DNA of 33,852 nt from an uncultured Pelagibacteraceae bacterium (GTDB lineage Bacteria; Pseudomonadota; Alphaproteobacteria; Pelagibacterales; Pelagibacteraceae). Shown in pieces: positions 14,928 to 23,239 of the stretch. Below the pieces are notes generated by a model. The model saw nothing but the letters and a program-made list of their open reading frames with translations. It was not told the DNA's origin and ran no database searches. Position numbers and translations under genes: made by a program. Numbering within the stretch: the stretch's first letter is position 1; the number at the start of each line of letters is the position of its first letter. The DNA lies in contig CACPHV010000013.1 in NCBI GenBank assembly GCA_902633985.1, forward strand, positions 1-33,852, read 5' to 3'.

Positions 14928-16589
14928 TTAAATATTAGTTTTATATACCCACTGCTCGTCATAACTTTTTAACTCATTTGGAAGTGGAGCACCTTGGAAC
15001 ATGCAAATTCTTAACCATTTGTCAGATCGTGGATCAAATTTTAATGCTCCAAAAAAAGATAATTTTAGTCTTAGCATATCAATTGGCATTAAATCTTTAC
15101 CAATTGTATTATCTTGTATTTCTGAATAAGGAAATTTTTCTACAATAAACGCTCTTCTTACTACATGTCTTAACTCAGAATTTGAAGTTAAAAACTCAGC
15201 AATAGTTAAACTATTTTTCGAGACTAATAATTTGTCATAAAGTTTTTTTATATCTCTTGCTATTGCCAAAGGTTGTTCTAATTCTGATCCATGTTCTTTA
15301 AAACGATCCGCCAATCTAGGTTCTTCTTTATTTTTTGAAATAAACCAAAAGTTTTTATTATTTTCTTTTTCTTCAAAATTAATATCTAGAATATTAGGAT
15401 ACTTTGCTTCAATGATATTCCTCAATTCATCAACTTTTCTATAAGTTGGAATATTAAAATATTTTTCTTCGTCTGAACTCATTTCTTTTACCAAAGGACT
15501 TATAATATCGTTATAAGGTTCCATCATTATTGACACTATGTATTCAATACATTCCTCACAAGTATTGTCCTCTAACCATTTATAAATTTTGTTAAAAGGA
15601 TATTCGCTCTTAAAATTAAAATCTTTATCTATAAAATTTAAGAATTTTTCAACATCCTTTAATAATGAGGAAATTTTTTTTTGCTGATATTCACTATCAG
15701 TATTCCAGCTTGTAATATTTTTTAATGATTTTTTTACACAATCTATAAACAAATCGCTATCTTGACTTTCTACAACTTTGATTTCTCTAATTTTCTTAAG
15801 TGCTTTTTCTCTACTTAAAATCCAATTATTTAGCAGAGTTGGGTGATTGACTATAAATGGAGCCATACCCAATCCTGTGGAATTACCTATCCCCAAGTTT
15901 TTACAAATTTTATCATCTAGCTTAACGGCTGTTTTTGGATTTTTATGATAAGCAACATGATTAACTTGATCAAAAGTAAATTGTCTTACCAAATAAACCA
16001 ACATCATTTCTAATCTGAATGGACCATTAATCTCTTCACGATTTTTGATTCTAAATCGATCTGCAAGACCAAATTTGCCTGAGCCATATACTGCTGTAGT
16101 CCTATATAAATAGCCTACTTTTGACAATAAGTTTAAATCTGGCTGCTTACCTTTGCTCAAACTTTCAACTACATGATTATAAATTCTTACTGATTTGTTT
16201 GCTCTCGATAAAGTTAATTCTTTATAAGAAAGTCTACCAACTTCTTGTTTTGGAACTTCATTTTTTAATCTTTCAATGTCTTTTTTTGTAGGAACTCCAT
16301 CATGTAATGTAAAAGCTGCATCCCATTTTGTTGCAATAACTCTGTCTGATCTTTCTTCATCTTTGATTTCATTTGCAAAACAAATTAAAGAATAAACTCT
16401 TTTATTTTTTTTAAATGAATAAACAGCTTCTCCAAAACCATTTTCATTTAAATTAAATAAATCCCTTTTATACTCCCACTCTTTAAATTCATTAAGAAAA
16501 CTTCTTAAAAAAGATAATTTTGATTGATGAAAAGATCCTAGCCTTGATAATTTCATTATCTTATTCGGGTCTCTTAATTCAATTTTCAT
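14928..16589 (-). CDS. Conserved-looking 553-residue protein, no recognised family
   Basis: This is a soluble-looking 553-residue protein with no signal peptide, membrane segment, P-loop, Rossmann or metal motif that I can name. The N-terminal half (about 1-260) contains well-ordered segments with conserved-looking features: DERSDRVIATKWDAAFTL, YLYRTTAVYGSGKFGLADR, RLEMMLVYLVRQFTFDQVNH and GLGMAPFIVNHPTLLNNW. The C-terminal part contains EPRLADRFKEHG and a final FDPRSDKWLRICMFQGAPLP segment. The GNSTGLGMAPF turn could bind a nucleotide or ligand but is not diagnostic. It sits between the M19 homologue (2 nt gap) and the DUF3726-like gene (2 nt gap), an arrangement that implies a shared task. 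It is enzyme-like in composition; function unknown. Confidence 0.6.
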   Translation of the reverse strand: MKIELRDPNKIMKLSRLGSFHQSKLSFLRSFLNEFKEWEYKRDLFNLNENGFGEAVYSFKKNKRVYSLICFANEIKDEERSDRVIATKWDAAFTLHDGVPTKKDIERLKNEVPKQEVGRLSYKELTLSRANKSVRIYNHVVESLSKGKQPDLNLLSKVGYLYRTTAVYGSGKFGLADRFRIKNREEINGPFRLEMMLVYLVRQFTFDQVNHVAYHKNPKTAVKLDDKICKNLGIGNSTGLGMAPFIVNHPTLLNNWILSREKALKKIREIKVVESQDSDLFIDCVKKSLKNITSWNTDSEYQQKKISSLLKDVEKFLNFIDKDFNFKSEYPFNKIYKWLEDNTCEECIEYIVSIMMEPYNDIISPLVKEMSSDEEKYFNIPTYRKVDELRNIIEAKYPNILDINFEEKENNKNFWFISKNKEEPRLADRFKEHGSELEQPLAIARDIKKLYDKLLVSKNSLTIAEFLTSNSELRHVVRRAFIVEKFPYSEIQDNTIGKDLMPIDMLRLKLSFFGALKFDPRSDKWLRICMFQGAPLPNELKSYDEQWVYKTNI

Positions 16590-16591
16590 AA

Positions 16592-17557
16592 TTAAATAGT
16601 TTTATAAAAATTGTACCAGTTATTTCCAAGTATTCCATGTGTCTCGGTATCTGAAAAACCTACTTTTTTAAGACCTTTTTCAATATTTATGAACCCTCTT
16701 GCATCAAGAAACCAGTCAGGTTGTTTGGGAAAACCTGGTTTATTTTTCGAACCTTCACCATAATTTTTACTTTTGGACCAAGAACCATTTCTCATCCATT
16801 CAACAACAGTATCTGGATGATCTAAACAAAGATCCGATCCTATTCCTATTTTTTTTACATCCATTATTTCAGCTGTTTTTGCCGCCATTTCACAAAAACT
16901 ATCTAGAGTACAATTTGTATTATCTTTTAAGTGATGAGGGTATAATGATAAACCTAACATACCGCCACTATCACTCAAAATTTTTAATAAATCTGAGGAT
17001 TTATTTCTTTTAGCTGGATGCCAAAAAGAGGGATTAGCATGAGTAATTGCTATTGGTTTTTCACTGAATTCAATTGCATCTAGAGTACTTTTTTCTGCAG
17101 AATGTGACATGTCAACCACGAGGCCAATTCTATTCATTTCTCTTATAACCTCACGTCCAAAATTTGTAACTCCGCTATCTACTTTTTCATAACAACCTGT
17201 TGCTAGCAAAGACTGATTATTATAAGTAAGTTGCATAAATCTGCATCCTAATTGATGAACCTTTTCAACAAGATTTATGTCGTCTTCAATTGGTGAACAG
17301 TTTTGAAAACCAAAAAATATTGCAGTTTTGTTTTCTTTATTAGCTTTATCAATATCTTGGAAATTCTTACCAAGAAAAATTAAATCAGAATTTTCATGAA
17401 ATAATTTTTCCCATTTTTTAATTTCAACTAGTAATTCATCAAAATCTTCATGGTAGACAATAGTAACATGGACAGCATCTAATCCGGCAGATCTATTGAT
17501 CTCAAAGATTTTCCTAGACCAATTACAATATTGAAGATTATCGATTTTATAATTCAT
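16592..17557 (-). CDS. M19 (membrane dipeptidase) family homologue with altered metal site
   Basis: This is a 321-residue TIM-barrel protein of the renal dipeptidase family. Second-site residues are present: His152 in VDMSHSAEKST, His173 in ITHANPSFWHP, and Asp242 in GIGSDLCLDH. The N-terminal HxD that holds the first zinc in M19 is replaced by IDNLQY (residues 5-10), and the bridging Glu region reads FFGFQN, with Gln85 where Glu is expected. It therefore probably binds one metal or acts on a non-peptide amide. I chose ATG 17557 over a TTG start at 17578 because the longer form adds a poorly supported N-terminus. It is the first gene of the four-gene minus-strand cluster, divergent from purE. 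Confidence 0.72.
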   Translation of the reverse strand: MNYKIDNLQYCNWSRKIFEINRSAGLDAVHVTIVYHEDFDELLVEIKKWEKLFHENSDLIFLGKNFQDIDKANKENKTAIFFGFQNCSPIEDDINLVEKVHQLGCRFMQLTYNNQSLLATGCYEKVDSGVTNFGREVIREMNRIGLVVDMSHSAEKSTLDAIEFSEKPIAITHANPSFWHPAKRNKSSDLLKILSDSGGMLGLSLYPHHLKDNTNCTLDSFCEMAAKTAEIMDVKKIGIGSDLCLDHPDTVVEWMRNGSWSKSKNYGEGSKNKPGFPKQPDWFLDARGFINIEKGLKKVGFSDTETHGILGNNWYNFYKTI

Positions 17558-17650
17558 AGTATGCTTAACTCTAATCAATATGTATTTTAAATACTATTAA
17601 TTTTATTGAAATTTTAAGTTAATTTTGAAATAAACAGATTGATCAATTTC

Positions 17651-18142
17651 ATGAAAAAAAATAGTAAATTAAAAGTTTCAATCATAATGGGAAGTCAGTC
17701 TGACTATAAAGTAATGAAACTGACAGAAAAAACCTTAAAAAAAATTGGAGTTTTGTTTGAAACAAAGATCATATCTGCTCACAGAACACCACAAAGAATG
17801 TATGAATATGCTGCAAAAGTTGAGCAAAATCATATAGGAGTAATAATTGCAGGTGCTGGAGGATCTGCTCATCTTCCAGGTATGGTATCAGCACTTACAC
17901 ATGTGCCAGTACTTGGTGTTCCTGTTGAAAGTAAAAAACTTAAAGGTTTGGATAGTTTGTTATCAATTGCACAAATGCCTAAAGGAATTCCTGTAGGAAC
18001 GCTTGCTATAGGAGAGGACGGCGCTATTAATGCTGCTTTATTAGCAGCAGCAATAATTGCTAATAATAATTCAAATGTTCGAAAAAAACTTAAAAATTTT
18101 AGAACATCACAAACTAAATCTGTAAAGAAATCTCCAAAATAA
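17651..18142 (+). CDS. purE: N5-carboxyaminoimidazole ribonucleotide mutase
   Basis: This is a class I PurE of 163 residues. It shows GSQSDYKVMK for phosphate binding, ISAHRTPQRMYEYA, AGAGGSAHLPGMVSALTHVPVLGVP, and QMPKGIPVGTLAIG, which together form the CAIR/N5-CAIR site. It converts N5-CAIR to CAIR in de novo purine synthesis and acts as an octamer. ATG 17651 is preferred over a TTG 12 nt upstream because the Lys-rich start leads directly into the core. The C-terminal 20 residues are Lys/Ser-rich and likely flexible. purK begins 1 nt after the stop, the usual partner arrangement. Confidence 0.95.
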   Translation: MKKNSKLKVSIIMGSQSDYKVMKLTEKTLKKIGVLFETKIISAHRTPQRMYEYAAKVEQNHIGVIIAGAGGSAHLPGMVSALTHVPVLGVPVESKKLKGLDSLLSIAQMPKGIPVGTLAIGEDGAINAALLAAAIIANNNSNVRKKLKNFRTSQTKSVKKSPK

Positions 18143-18143
18143 A

Positions 18144-19190
18144 ATGTCAGAAATTACTCTTGGTATTATTGGGGGTGGACAACTTGGAAGTATGCTTGCA
18201 ATAGCCGCTAAAAAATTAAATGTTAAAACTGTTGTATTTTGTGATGACATAGATGCGCCAGCACAAAATTTTTGCAATCAATTTGTTACAGGAAGTTATG
18301 ATAATAAAGAAAAAATATCAGAATTTATGAATCGAGTTGATTTAGTAACTTATGAATTTGAAAATATTCCATTTGAAACATTAAATGAAATAAACAAATT
18401 TAAACCTGTTTTGCCAAAGCCTTCAGTTAACAGATTAATTCAACATCGATTGGCTGAAAAAGATTTTGTTAATAAATTAAATATTAGAACAACAAGATAT
18501 GTTTCAATTGAAAAAAAATCTGATATAGGTGCTTTAGAAGATTTTTTACCAGGAATATTAAAAACAACAACACTAGGTTATGATGGTAAAGGTCAATATC
18601 CAATTAAATCAGTCGATGAACTTAATTCATTGAATATTGATTTTTCAAAAGGATATATTCTTGAAAAACTTGTTAAATTAAAAAAAGAGATTTCAATTAT
18701 AATTACAAGGTTTAGTAATAATAAATATGAAATTTATGAACCAATAGAAAACTCGCACGAAGATCAAATTTTAAAATATTCAAAAATACCTGCTGATATT
18801 AATGAAAAGATTTTTAATCAATCTAAAGATTGGGCAATACTAATTGCTGAAGAGCTTAAATATGTAGGAACTTTATGTGTAGAATTTTTTATTGACAGAA
18901 ATGATAATCTCTATGTTAATGAGATTGCCCCAAGAGTGCATAACTCAGGACATTTAACAATAAATGCTTTTAACGTGAGTCAATTTGAAAATCATGTAAG
19001 AGCTGTATGTGGTTTAGAGCAAATTCATTTAAAAAAAATATCTAATGCTAAAATGATGAATTTGCTTGGCAATCAAATTATTCATTACAGAAACATACAA
19101 AAATTTAATGATAACGAATTTTTCTTTGATTATTTAAAAAAAGATATAAAAGAAAAAAGAAAAATGGGCCATATCACAACTTTAGTATAA
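18144..19190 (+). CDS. purK: N5-carboxyaminoimidazole ribonucleotide synthase
   Basis: This is a 348-residue ATP-grasp enzyme that carboxylates AIR using ATP and bicarbonate, feeding PurE. It shows GIIGGGQLGSM at the N-terminus, DLVTYEFENIP, the ATP-grasp loop TTTLGYDGKGQYP near residue 145, EISIIITR, and the metal-binding VNEIAPRVHNSGH segment. Length matches the family. It follows purE by 1 nt, and its TAA is directly followed by the ATG of the GNAT gene, so all three form an operon. Confidence 0.95.
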   Translation: MSEITLGIIGGGQLGSMLAIAAKKLNVKTVVFCDDIDAPAQNFCNQFVTGSYDNKEKISEFMNRVDLVTYEFENIPFETLNEINKFKPVLPKPSVNRLIQHRLAEKDFVNKLNIRTTRYVSIEKKSDIGALEDFLPGILKTTTLGYDGKGQYPIKSVDELNSLNIDFSKGYILEKLVKLKKEISIIITRFSNNKYEIYEPIENSHEDQILKYSKIPADINEKIFNQSKDWAILIAEELKYVGTLCVEFFIDRNDNLYVNEIAPRVHNSGHLTINAFNVSQFENHVRAVCGLEQIHLKKISNAKMMNLLGNQIIHYRNIQKFNDNEFFFDYLKKDIKEKRKMGHITTLV

Positions 19191-19658
19191 ATGTTAAAAT
19201 CAATAGAAGGTAACTTTGATAATCCAGAAGTTAATGGGCTTCTGACAAAACATTTTATTGAGCTTAGAGCTGCTTCACCAGAAGGAAGTGCTCATGTGCT
19301 TGATATTACTGGTTTAAAAGTTTCATCAATTAAATTTTGGAGTTTGTGGGATGATGAAAAATTGATCGGTTGCGGTGCTTTAAAATTTTTAGATAAAGAA
19401 CATGGGGAATTTAAGTCGATAAGAATTCACGACAATTTTAGAAAGCAAGGTAAAGGGATCCATGTAATCAATCATTTAATTAATGAAGCTAAAAAGCTTA
19501 AAATAAAAAGATTAAGTATTGAAACAGGAGCAGGTGATTTTTTTATACCCGCAAGAAAACTATTCAAAAAAACTGGTTTCACAGTATGCGAACCTTTTGC
19601 ACACTATAAAGATGACATCAATTCTGTTTATTTAACTATGCTTATTGATGATATTTGA
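19191..19658 (+). CDS. GNAT-family N-acetyltransferase
   Basis: This is a 155-residue GNAT-fold protein. The acetyl-CoA pyrophosphate loop is visible as RKQGKGIHV (Q/RxxGxG/A motif), preceded by the SIRIHDNF strand and followed by ARKLFKKTGFTVCEPF, typical of the PAT/YafP-like branch that modifies small molecules or amino groups. It begins directly after the purK stop. The substrate cannot be inferred; the purine genes do not by themselves imply a purine role. Confidence 0.8.
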   Translation: MLKSIEGNFDNPEVNGLLTKHFIELRAASPEGSAHVLDITGLKVSSIKFWSLWDDEKLIGCGALKFLDKEHGEFKSIRIHDNFRKQGKGIHVINHLINEAKKLKIKRLSIETGAGDFFIPARKLFKKTGFTVCEPFAHYKDDINSVYLTMLIDDI

Positions 19659-19723
19659 AAAATTATTTTTAATTATTGATCTATTTTGTTGACAAAACCC
19701 AATAAAATCTAAAGAAAGCCAAT

Positions 19724-19743
19724 ATTACTTAATTATAAGTAAT
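19724..19743 (+). promoter_or_regulatory. Perfect inverted repeat upstream of the cold-shock gene
   Basis: ATTACTTA and TAAGTAAT are separated by ATTA, giving a 20-nt palindrome that ends 32 nt before the cold-shock ATG. It could be a hairpin in the 5' leader, as cold-shock mRNAs often have structured leaders, or an operator for a dimeric regulator. Its AU-only core suits a temperature-sensitive structure, but this is inference. Confidence 0.45.
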
Positions 19744-19775
19744 AATTAAACATAACAAAAAGTAAGAAGAAAAAT

Positions 19776-19982
19776 ATGAGTCTACAAGGTAAAGTAAAGT
19801 GGTTCAATCCAACCAAAGGTTTTGGTTTTATTGAAAGAGAAGATAAAGAAAAAGATGTGTTTGTACATGTTTCAGCGGTAAGAGATGCTGGTATGAACGG
19901 TTTAGATGAGGGTCAAGCTTTGACTTTCGATGTTGAAGATGGTCCTAAAGGTCCTTCAGCAGTTAACTTAAAAACTGCATAA
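19776..19982 (+). CDS. CspA-family cold-shock protein
   Basis: This is a 68-residue single cold-shock domain with both RNA-binding motifs: GFGFIER (RNP1-like KGFGFIER, residues 14-21) and VFVHVSAV (RNP2-like, residues 28-35). The start [14 protein letters not shown] is canonical. It acts as a nucleic-acid chaperone in the cytoplasm. It is a single-gene unit: the leader holds a palindrome and the tail a long hairpin. An AAGAAGA stretch upstream of the ATG is a weak ribosome binding site. Confidence 0.95.
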   Translation: MSLQGKVKWFNPTKGFGFIEREDKEKDVFVHVSAVRDAGMNGLDEGQALTFDVEDGPKGPSAVNLKTA

Positions 19983-19994
19983 TTTCACACTTCC

Positions 19995-20044
19995 TATTGG
20001 CTGAAAAATTTATTTAACTTTAATAAACTTATTTTCAGCCAATA
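19995..20044 (+). terminator. Long stem-loop after the cold-shock gene
   Basis: A 13-bp perfect stem (19995-20007 with 20032-20044, core TTGGCTGAAAA/TTTTCAGCCAA) encloses a 24-nt loop that can itself pair (TTTATT at 20009-20014 with AATAAA at 20022-20027). No U-tract follows, so it may protect the 3' end of the message as well as end transcription. Confidence 0.7.
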
Positions 20045-20122
20045 CCTTATTTAATAACAACCTTTAAACACATTTATTAATTATAGATTTAAATTTAAAA
20101 ATTAATAAATTAATCAAAAATT

Positions 20123-20869
20123 ATGATTGGAATTTTAGGTGGAATGGGAACTCAAGCTGGTCTCGATTTTTGCAACAAGCTCGCAGTTTTAAATAGAGGA
20201 AAAATAGATCAAGAGTATCCATTATTTATACTTTATAATAAATCAAATATTCCTGGTAGACCTGAGTCTATTGGCTCTCAAACTAAAAATCTTTCCAACA
20301 AATCTACAAATAAAAAAAGTCAAGAAAAATATAATAAAGTTTTAAATAGTTTGCTCAAAGGTTGTAAGCTTCTGGAAAAGAATAAATGTAAATTTATAGT
20401 TATACCTTGTAATACAGCTCATTATTGGTTCGATGATTTGCAGAATAAAATTAATATTCCAATAATCAATATGCCAAAAGAAGTTTTCAAATTTGCAAAA
20501 AAAAAATGTAAGAAAAACTCCAAAGTTGGTCTCTTAGCAACCGAGGGTACTCTTAAAACTGGAGTTTATAAAAAATTTTTTGAAAAAGATTATCATTTAA
20601 TTGAACCATCTCAAAAAACACAAAAAATGTCAGTTAATAAAGCAATTAAATTAGTTAAAATGGGTAATGTAAAGGCTGCAGCAATAGCAATTAAACCTGC
20701 AATTGATTCCTTAATTAAAATGAATTGTAAAAAAATCATTTTAGGTTGTACAGAGCTCCCTATTGCAATTTTTGCATTTAAATCATTTAAAAATGTTAAA
20801 TCCTCGAAAGTTTTCTTAGATCCTAACTTAATTTTGGCTCATTCAGCTATGGTTAAATATAAAAACTAG
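20123..20869 (+). CDS. Aspartate/glutamate racemase family protein
   Basis: This is a 248-residue cofactor-independent racemase. The N-terminal GILGGMGTQAG is diagnostic, and the two catalytic cysteines are Cys96 in PCNTAHYW and Cys209 in GCTELPIA. The family interconverts L- and D-aspartate or related amino acids. The linker is Lys-rich. The next gene starts 4 nt downstream. It might serve wall D-amino-acid supply, though murI-type residues were not compared. Confidence in the family is high, substrate less so. Confidence 0.88.
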   Translation: MIGILGGMGTQAGLDFCNKLAVLNRGKIDQEYPLFILYNKSNIPGRPESIGSQTKNLSNKSTNKKSQEKYNKVLNSLLKGCKLLEKNKCKFIVIPCNTAHYWFDDLQNKINIPIINMPKEVFKFAKKKCKKNSKVGLLATEGTLKTGVYKKFFEKDYHLIEPSQKTQKMSVNKAIKLVKMGNVKAAAIAIKPAIDSLIKMNCKKIILGCTELPIAIFAFKSFKNVKSSKVFLDPNLILAHSAMVKYKN

Positions 20870-20872
20870 TTT

Positions 20873-21313
20873 ATGTCTAACAAGACTGAAAAGCCATATG
20901 TGTTGAGAGCTGCTGAATTTGTTTATTCAAATATAATAGAAATTAAAAAACAAAATCCTGAAATCAATAATATACAAGCTTTTGAAATTTTTATGACTTC
21001 TAAGGAATATGACATTTTAAGTTCTGGAGAATTTCATGATAATTGGTTTTTAGAACTTAAGAATAATAAATTTATTGACCCAATAACTAAAAAAAAAATA
21101 AATCAAGAAACTTTAAGACTTTTAGAATTACAAAAAGATTCTATGGTAAAATTTTTAATGAAGATACCAAAGCTTTATTATACTAAGAGTCATTTTCCAC
21201 TAGAAATTTCACAAAGAGCTTTTGATCACTTGTGGAGGGTTTGTGAAAGCTATGAAATGTGGTGCAAAGAAACTAAACAAGAAAACTTGATACATCTTAA
21301 TATTATTGAGTAA
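20873..21313 (+). CDS. Hypothetical protein, small soluble
   Basis: This 146-residue protein has no motif I recognise. It looks largely helical and is rich in Lys, Glu and aromatic residues, with segments FEIFMTSKEYDIL and HLWRVCESYEMWC near residues 40-52 and 122-135. It starts 4 nt after the racemase gene stop and its end overlaps the convergent 128-residue gene by 11 nt. Coupling to the racemase gene suggests co-expression, but the function is unknown. Confidence 0.6.
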   Translation: MSNKTEKPYVLRAAEFVYSNIIEIKKQNPEINNIQAFEIFMTSKEYDILSSGEFHDNWFLELKNNKFIDPITKKKINQETLRLLELQKDSMVKFLMKIPKLYYTKSHFPLEISQRAFDHLWRVCESYEMWCKETKQENLIHLNIIE

Positions 21314-21689
21314 TATTATTTATATTAAGTATTGATCTGGTAACCTCTATTCGCTTTTTAAGCAATTTTTGTAAATTTTGATTATCTAGTTTTTGTCTAG
21401 TCATTTTAATTCTTGTTTCGACTAATTGTCTTAAATCTTCATCAAATGAATTTTTTTTTATTTTTATATCTGTTTCTTCGATCAACGTTTCTTTAATTAA
21501 AGCTAAAGAATTCTTTCCAGTTTCTTTTTCTATATGTTGATTAACTATAAATTGTGCACTAGCTTTATATATGTTGCCTGAAGTAAGAGCAGTTACACCT
21601 GGACCAACAAATGAAAGAATGGGCACAAAGCCTGTCAATAAGAAGAAAGACATTATAACTGTTAAAATTCGAAACAATTTAAACTTCAT
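21303..21689 (-). CDS. Hypothetical protein with N-terminal membrane anchor or signal
   Basis: This 128-residue protein starts MKFKLFRILTVIMSFF, with a hydrophobic core through about residue 37, then a Thr/Gly-rich stretch and a Lys/Glu-rich, probably helical tail from residue 55. The tail has heptad-like leucine spacing (LRQLVETRIK, LQKLLKKRIEVTRSIL), so a short coiled coil is possible. Motif matches were not found. It is a single gene, divergent from the exporter gene and convergent with the preceding hypothetical. It is likely anchored to the inner membrane, facing the periplasm. Function unknown. Confidence 0.55.
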   Translation of the reverse strand: MKFKLFRILTVIMSFFLLTGFVPILSFVGPGVTALTSGNIYKASAQFIVNQHIEKETGKNSLALIKETLIEETDIKIKKNSFDEDLRQLVETRIKMTRQKLDNQNLQKLLKKRIEVTRSILNINNITQ

Positions 21690-21792
21690 GGTTGAACCTT
21701 AGGTGATTTAGTATTTCATTTCTACTTCTAATTTGTTCATAATAGGTGCCGAATTGTTTGATTTTATTTGATTTATTTGTTTATTAAACAAG

Positions 21793-22641
21793 ATGATTAA
21801 AATATTCCCTTTTATATTTATAGTTCTATGGTCTTCCGCTTTCATAACAACCAAACCTATCATAGACAATAGTGATCCATTTGCTGCTCTAGCTTTTAGA
21901 TTTGCATTAGTTGCTTTCGGTTTTTTTTTATTTTCAATTTATTCAAAACAAAAAATTCTAGTAAGCAAAAAAAATTTTTTTGAATCTTTTTTTAGTGGTA
22001 TCTTGTTTCATGGTTTTTATCTTGGAGGTGTCTTTTACTCAATCTCAATAGGCATGCCTACAGCAATAGCAGCTTTAATTGTAACCCTTCAACCAGTTCT
22101 CACAAATGCATTAAGTGTTCCTATTTTAAATGAGAAAGTATCTATAAAACAATGGATAGGTGTTTTGTTAGGATTTGCTGGCGCAGGAATTGTATTAGGT
22201 TTTGATGTTGGTTCTAAAATACCAGCAACAGGATTGATCGCAACAATAATAGCTTTATTAGCAATCACATTTTCAACTTTATGGCAAAAAAAATTAAGTA
22301 ACAACTTACCATTGTCTGTAAGTAATATGAATCAAGCTATTGGTGGATGTATATTTCATTTATCAATAATTATTTTGTTTGTTGATCCATATATTGATTT
22401 CTCACAAACATTTATTATTGCAATGAGCCATCAAATATTTTTGGTATCATTTGGTGCATTTACAATATTAATGTTTTTAATTAAAAATAACTCAGCAAGC
22501 AAAACTGTTTCTATATTTTTTTTAATTCCAGCAACGTCTGCTTTTATGGCATGGCTTTTCTTAAATGAAAGTTTAACTAGCTTAGATTTAATTGGATTTC
22601 TAATTACTTCTATAGGTGTTTATATTGCAACAAGAGATTGA
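21793..22641 (+). CDS. EamA/DMT-superfamily transporter
   Basis: This is a 282-residue integral membrane protein with two repeated halves, each about 130 residues and carrying five hydrophobic helices. The first half shows WSSAFITTKPIIDNSDPFAALAFRF and the ALIVTLQPVLTNAL helix; PILNEKVS ends the repeat with the conserved Glu. The second half ends with FLNESLT. These are hallmarks of the EamA family, drug/metabolite exporters that often carry amino acids or their derivatives. The gene stands alone, and its stop lies 10 nt from the convergent soxG stop. The substrate cannot be inferred. Confidence 0.88.
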   Translation: MIKIFPFIFIVLWSSAFITTKPIIDNSDPFAALAFRFALVAFGFFLFSIYSKQKILVSKKNFFESFFSGILFHGFYLGGVFYSISIGMPTAIAALIVTLQPVLTNALSVPILNEKVSIKQWIGVLLGFAGAGIVLGFDVGSKIPATGLIATIIALLAITFSTLWQKKLSNNLPLSVSNMNQAIGGCIFHLSIIILFVDPYIDFSQTFIIAMSHQIFLVSFGAFTILMFLIKNNSASKTVSIFFLIPATSAFMAWLFLNESLTSLDLIGFLITSIGVYIATRD

Positions 22642-22651
22642 AACCTTAAGT

Positions 22652-23239
22652 TTATATAGTTTCAAAACCAAACTCTAGAGATGCATCTGTGATAGAATGA
22701 TATAAAGACTCGCCAAAACTTCTTAGCGCAAATATCCTTACTTTATTTGGATTTTCACTCAACCTATCTACAGTAAAAGCTATTCCATTATAAGTTGAGT
22801 TAATTGAATTGTTTTTATCTAATTTATTAAAATTAAAAGGACATCCTTTTTTCAAAACTTCTATAGTATCATTTCCTTCGATTTCTATAATAGCTCTAGA
22901 ATGAGATAAATCTGTTACAGCAAAATCTGTATCTTTAAATTTATCTACTACATTTTTTATTAAATCTTTTTTTATTGAAACTAAAAGCCAGTTTTTTGGT
23001 CCATTCCACATAATCCTTGTATTTTCATTAAATACTACGGCCAAAGGTTCATTTTTTAATTTTAAACCATCAATATCAATACCCTCAAATGAAACTGAAG
23101 AATTTTTGTACTGAACTATCTGAACAATTAATAAATTTTTGATTTCAGATATTTTAAGTATATCATTTTCATTTTTACCTTCATAATCTCCGAATTGACC
23201 TTTTGCATGAACATTTGATAAAGCTGAAATTAATGTCAT
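22652..23239 (-). CDS. soxG: Sarcosine oxidase gamma subunit
   Basis: This is a 195-residue protein with a GcvT-like fold and the SoxG layout: N-terminal segment to residue 40, [12 protein letters not shown] near 75, [13 protein letters not shown] near 110, and a terminal [17 protein letters not shown]. It is the small subunit that helps join the alpha-beta complex of heterotetrameric sarcosine oxidase. Its ATG overlaps the soxA stop (ATGA), so it is the last gene of the soxBDAG operon. Sequence divergence is normal for this subunit. Context makes the assignment secure. Confidence 0.88.
   Translation of the reverse strand: MTLISALSNVHAKGQFGDYEGKNENDILKISEIKNLLIVQIVQYKNSSVSFEGIDIDGLKLKNEPLAVVFNENTRIMWNGPKNWLLVSIKKDLIKNVVDKFKDTDFAVTDLSHSRAIIEIEGNDTIEVLKKGCPFNFNKLDKNNSINSTYNGIAFTVDRLSENPNKVRIFALRSFGESLYHSITDASLEFGFETI

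Noticed and set aside
19689..19717. TTGACA consensus -35 upstream of the cold-shock gene
   Set aside because: No acceptable -10 lies 16-18 nt downstream (the 17-nt position reads AAGAAA), so it is not reported as a promoter.
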